A stretch of DNA of 64,000 nucleotides from Caprimulgus europaeus. Lineage: Eukaryota; Chordata; Aves; Caprimulgiformes; Caprimulgidae. The stretch is from contig OU015534.1 of NCBI GenBank assembly GCA_907165065.1, positions 13,027,686 to 13,091,685 of the forward strand, written 5' to 3'. Under the pieces are notes generated by a model, which worked only from the letters and a program-made list of their open reading frames with translations, was not told the DNA's origin and searched no databases. Each line of letters opens with the position of its first letter. Positions within the stretch are counted from its first letter, which is position 1. Position numbers and translations under genes: made by a program. This document shows, in pieces, positions 39,429 through 52,508 of the stretch.

Positions 39429-41269
39429 GTGAGCCTCCGGCCGCGGGGCCGGCCCTCGGGGAAGCCGGCCACCCCTCTCTGCCCCATTCTCCCCGGGGGG
39501 CACAGACCCCGTCCCCGCAGAGCTCTCCCTCCTGCCCTCCCTGTGGCAGCCGGTCCAGCCCGGCGGGGTGGAATGCCCTGGCTGTCTCGGTGTCCGGGCT
39601 GGCTTCACTGCCGTCCTGCCTGGCCCTGGGCGCGGGGATTAACGGGACTCGGTCTCCGGTTAGGCCTTTGTGGAGTGTTGGTTTTCTCTTCCCTTGCCCA
39701 GTAGCAGGTGGAGGATGAAGTATTTTGTTTCTTTTGTTGGATGCTAGAGGTACACTAGAGATGGATGTTTTTGATTATGTAAGGAAGGGTTAAAGAAGGA
39801 AGTTTAGTTACTGAAAAGGAAAGTCAATAGGTAGCTGTTTATTCTTCGCTCATTTTGTTTTGGGAAACCAGCGAGAACTGTCTCCCGCACAAATGACCTT
39901 TTCATCCTCCTCCTGGGAAGCAGAGGTTGTCAACCATCGTCTCCATTCTAGAAACTGGAGGCATCTCTTTAATGGTGAACAAAATGATGTCCCTCCGCTT
40001 GACACAGGAATTACCAGGCTGGATTGTCAGACTGTAATACCCGTTTACCAGAGACAGGCAGACTATGCTTTGATCCTCTCACAGGACAGGAGTAATGACA
40101 TAAAGTGAGCAAGGTGGTACCTCCATGCTGAAGAGATACTCGGGCTTCAGTAATTGGCTCAGAAGGGAGATTCCTCCTTGTGTAGTGTTCAGTTTGTTGT
40201 ATTTACCTGGAAACTCCAAGGACCCCTCTCTGCCAAAATCCCAGATAATGTTTAGTACACACACTTTTTGCAGTAAAAATTTACTGTAAAAAAATAAGCA
40301 AGGGAAATGAGGATTCTTAACTTTCTCATGTTTTCACATCCAGACTGACATCTTCCTGAAAGATATGTTGTCAAACAAGTTACTGAGCTCAGTTTCGAGG
40401 TGCTGTGTGAAGATTAGTGACTTTGATATACAGAGATTTTTATTGTTCCTTCTGGCTTCACTTTCTATGCAACAGTTATCTGTACAGCTCTTAACACAGA
40501 AAAATGGCTCATGATGATCCCTTGTAGGCTTTATTTGCTTTCTTACATGGTTCTTCTGGAAATTCTGAAATGTAATGTCTGTATAGAAAAAAGCAAGTTT
40601 GGCCATGGGGCTGTGTGAGGTATTCTCCTGTAATCCTTTTGTTCTTCTTGAACACGACTGTAGTGATGAGATGTAGATAAATATGCACATGATTTCTGTA
40701 AGCAGTAATAAAACTGAAAAGGTATTTATGGGTTTTTAGGGTGTATATGTGAGTAGACTTCTGACACTGGTAACCCCTTACATTGATTTCTCCTGACTCC
40801 CAAAGACCCCTCATTAATAGAACATAATTAAAATCACTGTTCTGTGTTTATTATTTTCCAGGGTAATTTTAATATTTCCCTGGTTTTTGGAGAAAGCTAA
40901 TCCTCTGCCTTTTTAGTATATTGTAATATGGCCCAAAACCCACAGATACTCCATTTCTGAATTTCATTTCCCATAGCTCATGCCTCACAGTAATAATCTG
41001 CTGAAGCTTTAATAACTTTTCCACAAAACTTCTGGCGGTCAAAGAGAAGATTGTGCTGTCCCTGCTGTGTACCCAGCTTGTTTTGTCTTATTTTAATGCA
41101 CATGAGATCATGCAGAGAGCTGCGCCACTGTGGTATACAGAGCAGTGAGGACACTGTATTACCATAAGGATATGATAAGAAAGAGAAGGGCTCAGATTTG
41201 ACTTTTAATAGTGTATTTGTTTTAGTATTTCAACAGAGCCATATATTTAACGTAGATTTACAATCTCAG

Positions 41270-41720
41270 AATACGTAGGTTTCCTGCAGAATGAAAAATG
41301 GGCAATGCAAAAGATTGCTGGCACAAATGGTTTGAAAAAAGAAGGATTAGTAATGATGAGAATAGGGAGAGAGATTACAAGAACTGAGAAATGGTGAAAA
41401 ATTTTCAGAGAACATGGCTTTTGGGTGGGACACTGGAGACTGCGGAGAAGACAGCTTGAATAGCAAGGAGCATAAAAGTCCAGCCCAAATTGAGAAAAAA
41501 TGAAGGAATCGGGAAGGTTTATGGCATATTGGGAGAGCTGCAAGAAGAGACCAAGATAAAATTCTGTAGCTGTGAGAAGGATGTGATATTTGAAGAGACA
41601 GGGAGGTCTGGAAGGAGATGAAAACTACCTGTTGTATGAGGGCAACTGGCTTGGAAAGATAAGAGGGGAATGACTTCAGCAATGGGACGTGCTATTTTCA
41701 TGGCATAGAGGTGACAGCAT
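41270..41720 (+). other. purine-rich asymmetric stretch
   Basis: For about 450 bp the + strand is strongly enriched in A and G (GAAGA, GGGAGAGAG, AAGAAGAGACC and similar words). The complementary strand has several long overlapping open frames rich in Ser, Leu, Phe and Pro, as expected from pyrimidine-rich DNA. I recognise no repeat family and no exon. Confidence 0.4.
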
Positions 41721-43483
41721 GAAATGACAGTGGATGGTAGAATTTTACACAATACAGCTTCCTTAATTTCCCATACAGAATCTTGGGATTATCTGTCAGG
41801 TTGAATGACCTGAAGCTGAATGACCGTTATACAAAATTCATCCATGGTATGTGTTTGTGCATTAATGATAGTTAGCAGTAGACTAAAAGTCTAGGTCATT
41901 CAGATCTAAGAGCTGAAACATGTTCTTAACTTCAGAAAGACTTTGTTTCTGGATCCCGTAGTTTGCTTTAATGGGAAAACCTAGTTTCATATTTGTGGTT
42001 TTGTTCCCATTCTGATGCATTTAATGAGAGTAAGTATGCACATATAGGTAGAAGCAGTATGATAAGTACTAAAATTACTATTAATCCATAAGTACAGTAT
42101 AAGTATTGACACATACTGAAGCTGTGTTATATGGTAGTATAGACATTTATCTTCAGGGATAAAATTTAACAATTATTCGCATTGTGAAATATCATGTATT
42201 ACAAATGTCTAGCACTACTAGCAGTGCATCTCATTTCATGGTGCTGGGTGATCATGTAGGGAGGCTGTTTGCCAGAAAATCAAGGTACTTAGAAAAGTAC
42301 CAATGTTTTTAAAATAGAACTTGCAATGTTGTAGTTAGCAGATATTTTCCTCCTTTTATTTTATATTTGGTAAGAATTGTTGTTCCCCATCCTTCCTGTC
42401 AAGATAAGCAGTCAGTCTGAAAATACAGCTAAAATATGTGATAGCCTTTCTACTGGGTTGAAGAGCCTTTTTGCAGGAGTCTCTTGTCACTTGGTCAGGT
42501 TTGTGATGTTTTGTTTCATAGTGCTTTTTTCCCCTGAATCAAGCAGCTGAAATTGGAACCCATGTTTTTCGAAGTTTAGCAGTGCAAACTTTGTTTTTGT
42601 TGAACTGAACTCTTAAAACAAGAAAATTCAGAAATGCAGTTTGAGAGATCAGATCTTGGCATTTTGCCTCTACGTGTCATAGACCATCATTGTTGATGGA
42701 TGTTTAAAATGAATGAATATCTCTTTTTTTTTTTTCCTAATAGCCACATGTTTATATCCTAAAACTTCTCACATTTGGAACAGAAAACATGATTTGCTGG
42801 TAGTTGCTATTGAGAGGTCAAGGACAAAAACAAAGTGCAGAAGTAGCAGCTACCCTTCTACTTCAAGGAGCTGTTGCTTCCTATGGAGGCGCATTGGCAG
42901 AGTTGCTTAGCTATTGCATCTGTTCTGCAATTAGAAAGGACAAGAGTCCCAGACTGTCAAACTAACATCTTTCATGAATTCTTTGAGTGTAATCCTGAAA
43001 TTAAAGAGGCTTTGTCACTGGCGTCGAGGGAAGCAGAATTACACTTTTCCATGGGGAGGCATGGGGATAAGACTTTCTGTTGATTTATCATAGTGCTAGC
43101 AATAAATTACAATGCTAATACTTTTAAAGCAATTACTGCATACAAATAAGACACAGTTAATGAAAGTAGGAAACCTATCACTATTCCAGAACTTGCAAGA
43201 AATAAATATTTAACCATTATATTACTATTTTGAAATGAATGTGAGAACATGTCTCTGGATAGTTAAAAAGCTTTTTACCCAGTATTGACTCAACAGTTGA
43301 TACTGTGAATAAAATATTAGTTTGTCACATATGTAATTGAATAATATTTCAAGCCATCAAGGATTTTGTTTTTTAGAAAATAAAAATAATAAATCAAAAT
43401 CAATCTTGCAGACAAAATGTATCACTTACTAGGACTATATTTAAATACCTTAAGAGAGCATTGAGATCAACATGATGATTTAG

Positions 43484-43551
43484 GTGATCACAATGATGTC
43501 TGAATTTATGAGAATGTAAATTATCATATGCAAAGAAATCTTTGTGATCAC
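43484..43551. repeat. 10-bp inverted repeat, 48-bp spacer
   Basis: GTGATCACAA (43484-43493) and TTGTGATCAC (43542-43551) are exact reverse complements. GTGATCAC is itself a palindrome. It could be chance or a very old palindromic element. Confidence 0.5.
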
Positions 43552-46500
43552 TTTAAATTAGTGCGGATCAGAGAATAGTGTAGTTAATGAAGTGTTCGAG
43601 GAATACTCATTCTGCAAATAGTGCTATAGCTCCTTAATCTCTGAGACACAATAAGTTGTTCTGGGATGAGACTATTTTTTCTAGGATAGTAAACTTGGTG
43701 CTCTTAAAATAGAGGCAAATCTTGCCATGTTTTATATTCTTTTTAGTGAGTATTAGATATAAAGATTTTGGAATTTGTATTTTTACTTAAATAGTCAAAC
43801 CATTGACAGTTTTGAGCTGAATAATTTGTGGAGGGTCACTAAACCAACCTTCATAACTAACTTATGTGGAAATGGGAAGGAATTAAATTATTTTGAGGGT
43901 TTTATTGTCTTTCAAATTAATTTATCACAGAATCATAAGATATCTTACAATAAAACAGCTTGTCTTGCCTGAGGTGGGATCAGATCCACTGAGCTGAAGT
44001 AAAGCATATACCATGATTTCATTACATGTTCCTACTTGCCTCTGAAATTCTCACCTGCAAAGGAGCACAGACTTTATTGTGCAATTAAGTGTTCGATGGA
44101 GCTTTTATTATGTGAGAGACCACAAGGGGGAGACTTTATTCTAGAATAACCTTGTTGGGGGACATGTCCGTCTGTCGGAGATTAGGCAAGATGTGAGTGC
44201 AAAGAGCCCCTTGTTCAGTGTTTTGTTGGTTTCTTGGCTTTTTTTGTATTTTGAGGTACTGTAGTTACCTCTTATGCTGATAAACTGTAGGTTCATTAAA
44301 ACCCTGATACGGTTGACAGAGTAAAAAAAAATTAAAAACATTAGGACCATGTCAGTCGGAGAGTGTAACTGCACAGCCACACACAGAGCAGACACAATTG
44401 TTTTACCAGATTTACCCAACATTTGAATTATGACTGTCTTGTGCTTTATATTTTGGTGCTTTTGAGCTGCTGCAGTGGTGGGCTTTTTCAGCCTAACAAA
44501 TCATAATACTGGATTCATTCATTTTGATGATCCTTTCTAAAATTTTTAACAGCTTCTATGTGAACTAGATGATGATACCTAGCGTGCAATACATAATGCA
44601 CAACAATGATAGGAAATGGTGGGACATTTTCCTCTTCTCCAGGTTGCTTGGCACTGCTGTAAATAACCAGTAGTCCTAACCTGGCACTGTTCCTACTTAG
44701 AATATCTTGAAATATTTTCAAATGTTTACATATAAGTATCAGTTAGCTGTGCAGTTTATGCATTTATTTTATGAAAAAGGCCATATTCTGTAGTTGGACA
44801 ATTTTTTAGTAGAATTCGTCTGCTTCAGAGAGAACTCTTATGTTAGCTATCAGGATAATACAAGCAAATAATATTTTACAGTTATCACTGTTGCCTAATT
44901 CTTTCTAAAATAAGTACTGTTAAAGATTAAATCTAACTAGTAGAGATAGTTACTCTTTGCAGAGGTCAAGACCTGTTGCTTAAAAGAATTATCTAAAAAA
45001 AGTACAAGTACTATTAAATATTCAGATGTCCTTGAAAATTAAAAGATTTTTGGTATGCATCTAATACATGTTATTGCATTAATTCATGTAATATGATACA
45101 TAAAAACCTGCCCAACCAAAAACTAGTTGTTCTCTGATCATTTCCTGGTTATAATAAGATAGCAGAGAGTAAATCATCATTGTTATCCTGAAAGCAGGGA
45201 AAGTATTGAAGTTTACACCAGCTGCAGATCTTGCCCCATGTAATTTGTGACATTTTGTGATGTAGCTTTATTCTTTCATAGAAACTGAAGCAAAAATATT
45301 ATTTCAGAGACTGTATCACAAAATCTTGATGATTGATTTCAGTACAAATGTAAATAGTGGGTTGATGGTCAGGTCAAGACAGCAGAATTCTGTTTTAATG
45401 TTCTCCTATTTTTAAAAAGTCACATCTCACAGCAATATCTGATACCATTAAATTAGTCGTAATGTGTTATCTTGATTTTACAGCTGACTAAGAGATTTTT
45501 TTTTTCTTTGTAGATGAAAAATTGCAGAAGCATGAAGATGTGTTTATTTCTTTTGCACTTCTGTTTTTTGATTGATTCTGGATTATTACCTTTATCCCAA
45601 ATCTTGAAATGTGAAGAATGAGTAAATATGCGCTTTCCTGTTTTATGAATATCCTATGCATCATATTTTAATAAGTGGGTGCTGTCTGTTTTCCTTGTTT
45701 GCTTCCTTTCCCGAACATGCAGAATTCTTCTTTTGATGGATATGTGGTGGATATGCAAAATACTTCAGGCGGGGAATTGGTGACACTGTCTGCTAGTGAG
45801 ATTTGCCTGTCTCATGCAAAACCCCTTAATTTTTTTCTTTTCATTTTCATAATTAGTTTCAATGACCACATTTATATTTCTAGTATGTGGTGAAGTGTAT
45901 TATATTTGATAACCATTTAAAGTTACCATATCTTGTGCTTTTTGCACACAGTCTTTCACTGTGAGCATTTTAGGCTATTTTCATCTTCCTGCAAAGACAA
46001 AGTGTTCTTTTGAAGGATTTTAATCCTTAGTGGAAGCAAGTCTGAACTAAATGAGATTTTCAATGACAGGAAATGTAATTTTTGTTCACAGCTGATGGAT
46101 ATCTCTCAACAGAGGTCCTTAATTCTCCTTTTCTGCTTGTCCTGGAGCATAAGTGGATATTGAGTGTCATCCTAACTATGGGATATCCTCAGAACAATAG
46201 ACTGCAGGAAGTTTTGCTTTTCCCGGTGACCTTCTTTATTAGTTTAACCTGTGTTGTTCAGTAACCTCTGTATGCACATCCTTGATGGCCTTGAGGTGGT
46301 GTTGAAGAACTCAGTGTATTAATTGAACTTCTAATTAGGGCAATTATGATCAAATCAGCGGTCGTTTGGTGCTGATATAAGCAGATGTGACAGCACAAAA
46401 GCTACTTTGAAGGTGAGATGAAGCATCATGATGTTTAACCTCACCCTGTTTCACCTCATCCCTAAGCAGTCTCCATTAGTCATCACTGTTTTGCTCTGAT

Positions 46501-47325
46501 AGTTGAAGCTTCAAGTGTGAAGACCAGGTTAATTACTGAAGCTTACTGTCAGCTGGAAAAGCAAATATTTTAAGTTCAGAAACTGCTATTCTCCATTGCC
46601 ATTTTGAAAATATCCAAATACAGCTAAGAGTAAGAGTCACATAGGAAGTGAGGGGACAAGTCAGAGCTGAAAGCTTCTGCCTTCAGAGAGTTTGTTTGCA
46701 GCAGAAGTGCAGAACACAAATGGAAAAATGGAGCTCTGAGGTGCTCCTTGATGGTGTTACATGAAAGACAGAGTTGGGTGCTGAGAAGCACATACACATT
46801 CTTATAGAGAGTATACCACATTTGAACTGAGGTTAGGTAAATCTGGTAATACTGTTAGTGACTGTATTCAGAGAGACTTAGAATGTAAGAGAAGCACAAG
46901 GGGTATATTAGCTGCAATAATAAATACTAGGTTCTTACTAGAAACTTGTAAAACTTCAGAATAAGATTAGGATATTTTAAAATACAGAGGGGGCAAACCG
47001 ATGTATTCAATAGATTACCAGAATATTTTTTCATAATGACAGTGAACTAGTGCAAAATGTTCATTGTCCAAGAAAAGGGAATAGTAATGGGTTTATATGG
47101 CACACAGGAACTATAGTCAGGTTTTCTTAATTGAGATTTAATAATCTGGACTGTGGTAAGTAACATAGAACAAGAACATATAAATGTGTACTTCATTGTC
47201 AAATACAAGGTGTTAAGAATTCATTGAAGCTGTAGAAAAATTTCCATTACAGAATGAATGGTCTTGTAAGAAATAAACTGGAGAAGAGACTGTTTCTCAG
47301 TAAACAGTCAATACATTTGGAATGT

Positions 47326-47374
47326 GCATTTTTGTTTAGCAAATTTTTGTTTAGTGTTTAGCATTTTTGTTTAG
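47326..47374 (+). repeat. direct repeats at the CR1 5' junction
   Basis: GCATTTTTGTTTAG occurs at 47326-47339 and again at 47361-47374, the second copy abutting or overlapping by about one base the first CR1-like bases. A related AAATTTTTGTTTAG lies between them (47341-47354). The motif is not found at the 3' junction, so it is not an ordinary target-site duplication. It may have arisen by slippage or template jumping at insertion. Confidence 0.75.
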
Positions 47375-48309
47375 TGGTCAATGGGGCGGAGTCTAGTTGG
47401 AGACCTGTGTCTAGTGGAGTCCCTCAGGGGTCAGTACTAGGACCAGTATTATTCAATATATTAATCAATGACCTGGATGAGGGAATTGAGTGCACTGTCA
47501 GCAAGTTTGCTGATGATACCAAGCTGGGAGGAGTGGCTGACACTCCAGAAGGCTGTGCTGCCATCCAGAGAGACCTGGACAGGCTGGAGAGCTGGGCAGG
47601 GAAAAACTTGATGAAATATAATAAGGGCAAGTGTAGGGTGTTGCACCTGGGCAGGAACAACCCCAGGTTCCAGTATAGGTTAGGAAATGATCTCCTAGAG
47701 AGCAGTGAAGGGGAAAGGGATCTGGGAGTCCTGGTGGACAGCAGGATGACCATGAGCCAGCACTGTGCCCTTGTGGCCAGGAAGGCCAATGGCATCCTGG
47801 GGTGCATTAGAAGGGCTGTGGTTAGTAGGTCGAGAGGGGTTCTCCTTCCCCTTTACTCTGCCCTGGTGAGGCCGCATCTGGAATATTGTGTCCAGTTCTG
47901 GGCCCCACAGTTCAAGAAGGACAGGGAGCTGCTTGAGAGAGTCCAGCGAAGAGCCACCAAGATGATTAAGGGAGTGGAACATCTCCCTTATGAGGAAAGG
48001 CTGAGGGAGCTGGGCCTCTTTAGCTTGGAGAAGAGGAGGCTGAGGGGGGACCTGATTAATGTTTACAAATATTTGAATGGTGAGTGTCAGGAGGATGGGG
48101 CCAGGCTCTTTGCAGTGATGACCAATGATAGGACAAGGGGCAATGGGTGCAAGCTGGAACACAGGAGGTTCCGCTTAAATTTGAGAAAGAACTTCTTTAC
48201 AGTAAGGGTAACAGAGCACTGGAACAGGCTGCCCAGGGAGGTTGTGGAGTCTCCTTCTCTGGAGACATTCAAGACCCGCCTGAACGCCTTCCTGTGCGAA
48301 CTCATCTAG
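47374..48309 (+). pseudogene. CR1 ORF2 C-terminal fragment (reverse transcriptase)
   Basis: This open frame of 311 codons ends at TAG (48307-48309). It begins inside the reverse-transcriptase palm domain with [16 protein letters not shown] (about residues 13-28). The catalytic FADD follows at residues 45-48. After that come the thumb and the CR1 C-terminal region with [43 protein letters not shown] and [18 protein letters not shown]. The endonuclease domain and the N-terminal half of the reverse transcriptase are missing, and the first codon is GTG, not a real start. It is therefore a dead-on-arrival fragment despite being open. Complete CR1 ORF2 proteins are roughly three times longer. Confidence 0.93.
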
Positions 48310-48398
48310 GTGTTCCTGCTCCAGCAGGGGGATTGGACTAGATGATCTTTCGAGGTCCCTTCCAATCCCTAATATTCTGTGATTCTGTGATTCTGTGA
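48310..48398 (+). repeat. CR1 3' UTR with ATTCTGTG octamers
   Basis: The tail contains the conserved GATTGGACTAGATGATCTTT and CCCTTCCAATCCC segments followed by three ATTCTGTG units. In CR1 elements the 3' end and its octamers are the part recognised by the element's reverse transcriptase in trans. Confidence 0.93.
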
Positions 48399-51300
48399 AA
48401 TATTATGTTTTAGTATGTTATTAGCATCTTCAGGCATTGGCATGATGTTAGTATTGCGGAAACGAAATATTCTGTAGATTTTGTACTGTTGGACAGCATT
48501 AAGTTAGAATACATCTTGCCATCAGCTATAGCAGGTCATAAAAGTAGATGTAATAACGCTCAGCAGAGCGTCGGTCTAAAAGTCATCTCTAAGGAAAAGA
48601 AAAATTCAACAGTGCAAGTTAGTGCAAATGTACATCTGTATCAAGCTTTGTACACAGGAGAGTTGAAGGAATATTGTTATGTGTAAGCAGTGGCTTGCTG
48701 AGAAACAGGCTTCTAGAGACTGCATTCATCACCAAGTACATGCTACTTACCAGTTTGCCTGCATGAGGTCAAAACGTTTTCTCCCAGTTTGAGACACCAG
48801 ACGTTGTGTGTGGATAGCCATTTTTATTCTGTTTCAATTAAATTCACCCTTGTGTGTGTGTATGAAACATTAGAATCTGAGGAAGCACATTGTCGAGGCA
48901 ACTGGCAGGAAGGTAGCACGTGGCAATGGGCTAATCAAGTGTGATGCAGAGATCCCAAAGCCAGTGGAGGCTGGGTCAGTAAGTCTGCAGAGGGTAGTTC
49001 GAGACAGGTTTGTTAGCATGACTTTGAAAGCAGAATAATCACACTGTACCTGAACAAGTAAATGCTGACCTTTGGCAGGTACATTTCTTCTGGAGCTGGT
49101 CTGACTCTACAGTGTGCGCTCTGTGGCATTCAGTGTCCAGATAGGCTGAAGCTACGTGGAGTGCCGGGGGAATGGTGGTCAGACATGCCCAAAACATTTC
49201 CGGGCAATTCTTGAATGCAGCACCAGGAACTGAAATTGTCTTTGAAATACTAGCTGTTCTTTAACTTGAGCTGTCCAAACTATGTATGCATTGTATTTGC
49301 AGAGATGTAACATTTGACCACAGCAAAGATATGTTTAGAAAACTTTATGATTTCCAAGACTCATTTGTAGTCTTTATGAGAAAGCTTTTGGCCAAAAGCA
49401 TGGAAGCAGTGCTCTCCCAGCCTTATTCTCGGTCTTGGTGTAGGGCAGAAGCTCACAGGGAGTACGTGCTGTTGTACAACCTGTGCTGTCCCTTTGCTGC
49501 TCCTCTCTAGCTTTCAGTGTGGCATCTTTGGGTCAGTCCTTCAGATACTTGGATAAATTTCATCACTGGAGATTAGAATAATGATGAATGTGCTTCTAAA
49601 TTTTGTTGCTGTCCATTTTATTCCTAATGCTCCTGTAAAAGGGTTAGTTTTACACATCTCAGCATATTGGTTGACTCTAAAATAGGAACATAAAGTGTCC
49701 AAATACAGCCAGTGGTCTGACTGCAGCTGCCAGAGTGATGCAGAGTTAATACTGCCTGTCCTTCCTCAGCTCATCTGCTTGTGCCTGCACAATTGTCGTC
49801 AAACTGCTCTTTTTTAAAAAAACAAAACATAACAATGTTTTATTTAGATAATTTCTTTCTTAACACTTATATTCCATAAAATGGTCATTACTGATGTTAT
49901 TGATGACTATCCAAAATACATTTTACAAATGAAAAACCTATGGCAAAGTCACTGGTATTTCCATTTGTTCATCTGCTTCTGCGTTCTCTTTGTAACACTG
50001 CTGTGGATTTCTTTCTGTTTTTAATAGTGATTCATGAGCCTTACAAAGACTGAGACAGTCTGTTACAGCATTGCTCACATTATCCATGAGAACTACCTCG
50101 GACATGAATGGGACTGTACATAATAACCAGCACTTCAGCACGGGTTTCCCCCTCGTGCCGAGTGCCAGCTGACATGATGTCTAAGCATATGTCTGCATGG
50201 GATTTTGCCAGCAGACGAGAGCATGCTCTGCCCTCCGTATGAGCTGGTTGGAGATGCACTGGCTCTGCTCTGGCAGCTGAGTAGCTGCAGTTAGCATGTT
50301 GCTAAGCCAGAACTAATAAGCTTGACTGAAAGGCAGGGTTTATTATCCTGGGCTCAGCAGCATATTTAGTGTGGTTATGTAGCTTACACCATAGAGCTGC
50401 TCTGTGTCCTACAATCGCATTGCACAGGCAGAGCTTGGTTGTGATTCGTTGTACAGAGCGTGGTCAATATCTGCTTGCATCTCCCTACAAAAACCTGCTA
50501 GTCCATATCCCAGTGGTTTCCTAACCCTGGTCCAGAGGAGTGTTTGCAGTCCTCTGTCACACCAGCAGGAATTTCCTACCTAATACGATTGGAGAATATA
50601 ACTACAACCTACAGATTGTTGTACAATTGCACACTTCTCAGTGTTCAGTCAGAAGTCTTTCTTACATACATCACAGTACTCTTGTTACTTAAACTTTAGT
50701 CATTAGATTGCCACATGTAGTACACTTAACAAAAAAGACTATTTTTTAGCATTTCTCTTGGTACAGCAGACTAATATGATAGATGATGTTGTGGATCAGG
50801 TTTTAAAAGCTTGAAATGAGACCCTATATTAAGTTCCCAGAGCATGATTTAGTCCTCAAAGTCATCACTTATGACAAAATGTGCTCTTTTCACTGGGCAC
50901 ATACTTATCCAAGAAAAGATTTTAATTGCTTTGCTTTAGAAAAATCTTGTTTGAGAATGAAGCTGAGTTTTTTTGCTTGTAACATGGCTATTTCTATATA
51001 CGTAGCTTACTTAATTTGTAATGTTTGTGTTTTGATTTGTGTTTTCTGGTATTCTTACCATGTATATTTCTTTGGAAATGCTGACAATGACAACTCTTAT
51101 TTTAATTTCGCTGATGGGATATTTAGTAATATCTTCAGTATCTAACATAAGACTGCTGAGCCTTAATGTTACTCTTTCCATATATAATTATCATATTAAT
51201 AGATTTAATTTTGATTAATCTTTAAATTTTTATGAATAGCCAAAAGCTCTGTCTTTTTACAAGTAGAATCAAAACTAGAACTAAATTCTTCACTTTCACT

Positions 51301-52487
51301 GTATCTGCTCTATGTCTCAGTAGCAGTGCAAAGAAGCAGTGAATCCAGTTATAGATATGCTGAATATTCTTTCTGAGGAGTTGTGTTGGTATATCCCTGA
51401 TGGTTTAAGGGCATAAATGAGGTACTTTGTGCAGCTGGTAGATGTGGAGGAGGGATATCAGGGCCAGGAGGGTATCTCTGGTATTAATGTGTCTGATTCC
51501 TTCCAGCACAGTGATCCCTTTTGATCTGCTGCAATTCGTGCAGTACAGAACAGCTTTTAGGCTATCTTTAATTACGCCTGTGGATATTTTTGGCCTGGAT
51601 AGTGAAATGAAGCTTTAGAATCACCTTACACACCCAGCTGTGCTGATTTGAAACTTTGAGCACTTTGTTACCCACTTGTAAGTGTAGGGATTATGTTTCT
51701 GCTCTCCTGAAAGACACAGAATTGTGCAGCACCCTGGGCTTCACTGGAAGGTGCAGGTGGCTCTCAGGCTTTCTGTCAGAGCTCTCACTGCTGTCAAGAT
51801 GAAATAACAACATCTCCTATACATACATACACATATAACCTGTAATAGCACATATCTTCAGATCAAATCTAGATTTGAGACAATTCACAGGACCTGAAAA
51901 CCTGTCTTCAAGGTTTCGTATTGATATGGAATACAGGTAGGAGCTGTAGGAATAGTTTATGCTAAAAACAGACAGAGCCATTATGCCTATTATCAGTGCT
52001 CTCAGACATATAGAATAAATTGATTGATGATAAGATGCATCAGCTTTATTAAAGTTTCTCAGAAATGATTTTTTATAATTACGCTACTTCCTAGGGATAT
52101 TTGTCAATGTATTATGAAGATGACATATCCTATTTGTAGTGCATAATGTAAAAAAAATGATTTTAACATGATAATTAGTGTCCTAACATTTGAACTTTCA
52201 GGTATGATGGTTAATTTTCACAGTCTATAGCAAATAAAAAAAGATTAATTCCACTTGAAGCTGTAAGAGATTATCTCAGCCATGTCATGTTAAGTCCTAG
52301 GACCAACAGTTATTTAAGTTCTCAAGACTTTAATATTGAGTGCAGTTCTTACAGGAAGTGCATGAAAACTTTGTGACTGGGATCAGAGGTAAAAACAGCT
52401 ATAACAGAGCAGTGTGTAAGCCAGTTAAACTGAAACTGTAGTCCCATCACCTCTTGATTGTGGATGATGAGGTTATGTCTGCTTGTC

Positions 52488-52508
52488 TTTTTTTTTTTTT
52501 TTTTTTTT
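52488..52508. repeat. poly-T tract (21 T)
   Basis: An uninterrupted run of 21 T is followed by C and more T. On the minus strand it would be a poly-A tail, but I see no retroposon body to the right on that strand (52511-52560 is not recognisable). Confidence 0.9.

Larger units (their letters stand above)
38240..39680. promoter_or_regulatory. CpG island with ST6GALNAC5 promoter
   Basis: This is the only GC-rich, CpG-dense block in the window. It covers the upstream region, both coding exons and intron 1. Such islands mark promoters of broadly or developmentally regulated vertebrate genes. No TATA box at a sensible distance from the start codon is evident, which fits a dispersed initiation pattern. 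The transcription start cannot be fixed from sequence, but it must lie left of 38586. The high GC content also produces long open frames on both strands that are not genes. Confidence 0.85.
47374..48398 (+). mobile_element. CR1 LINE, 5'-truncated, comparatively young
   Basis: This is a non-LTR retrotransposon copy of about 1 kb in the same orientation as ST6GALNAC5. It holds the C-terminal part of ORF2, a 3' UTR of about 90 bp and three tandem ATTCTGTG units at the end (48373-48398), the hallmark of CR1. The 5' end is truncated near 47374, as is usual for CR1. The coding part has no stop or frameshift, so the copy is much younger than the one at 18.1 kb. CR1 normally makes no target-site duplication of fixed length, and none is seen. 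Confidence 0.95.

Noticed and set aside
38246-39487. 413-codon antisense open frame across the CpG island
   Set aside because: It is a GC-driven open frame antisense to both ST6GALNAC5 exons. It is Pro/Arg/Ser/Ala-rich with no domain, and stop codons are rare in every frame here.
38856-39718. Other 200-256-codon open frames in the CpG island
   Set aside because: They are alternate frames or intron read-through. The frame from 38934 is real only between 39207 and 39428, where it coincides with exon 2.
47424-48305. Minus-strand open frames of 61-155 codons
   Set aside because: They are shadows of the CR1 ORF2 fragment on the opposite strand.
50816-51145. 109-codon open frame with a hydrophobic stretch
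   Set aside because: An AT-rich translation rich in Phe, Tyr and Ile inside intron 2. There is no homology and no splice or promoter context.
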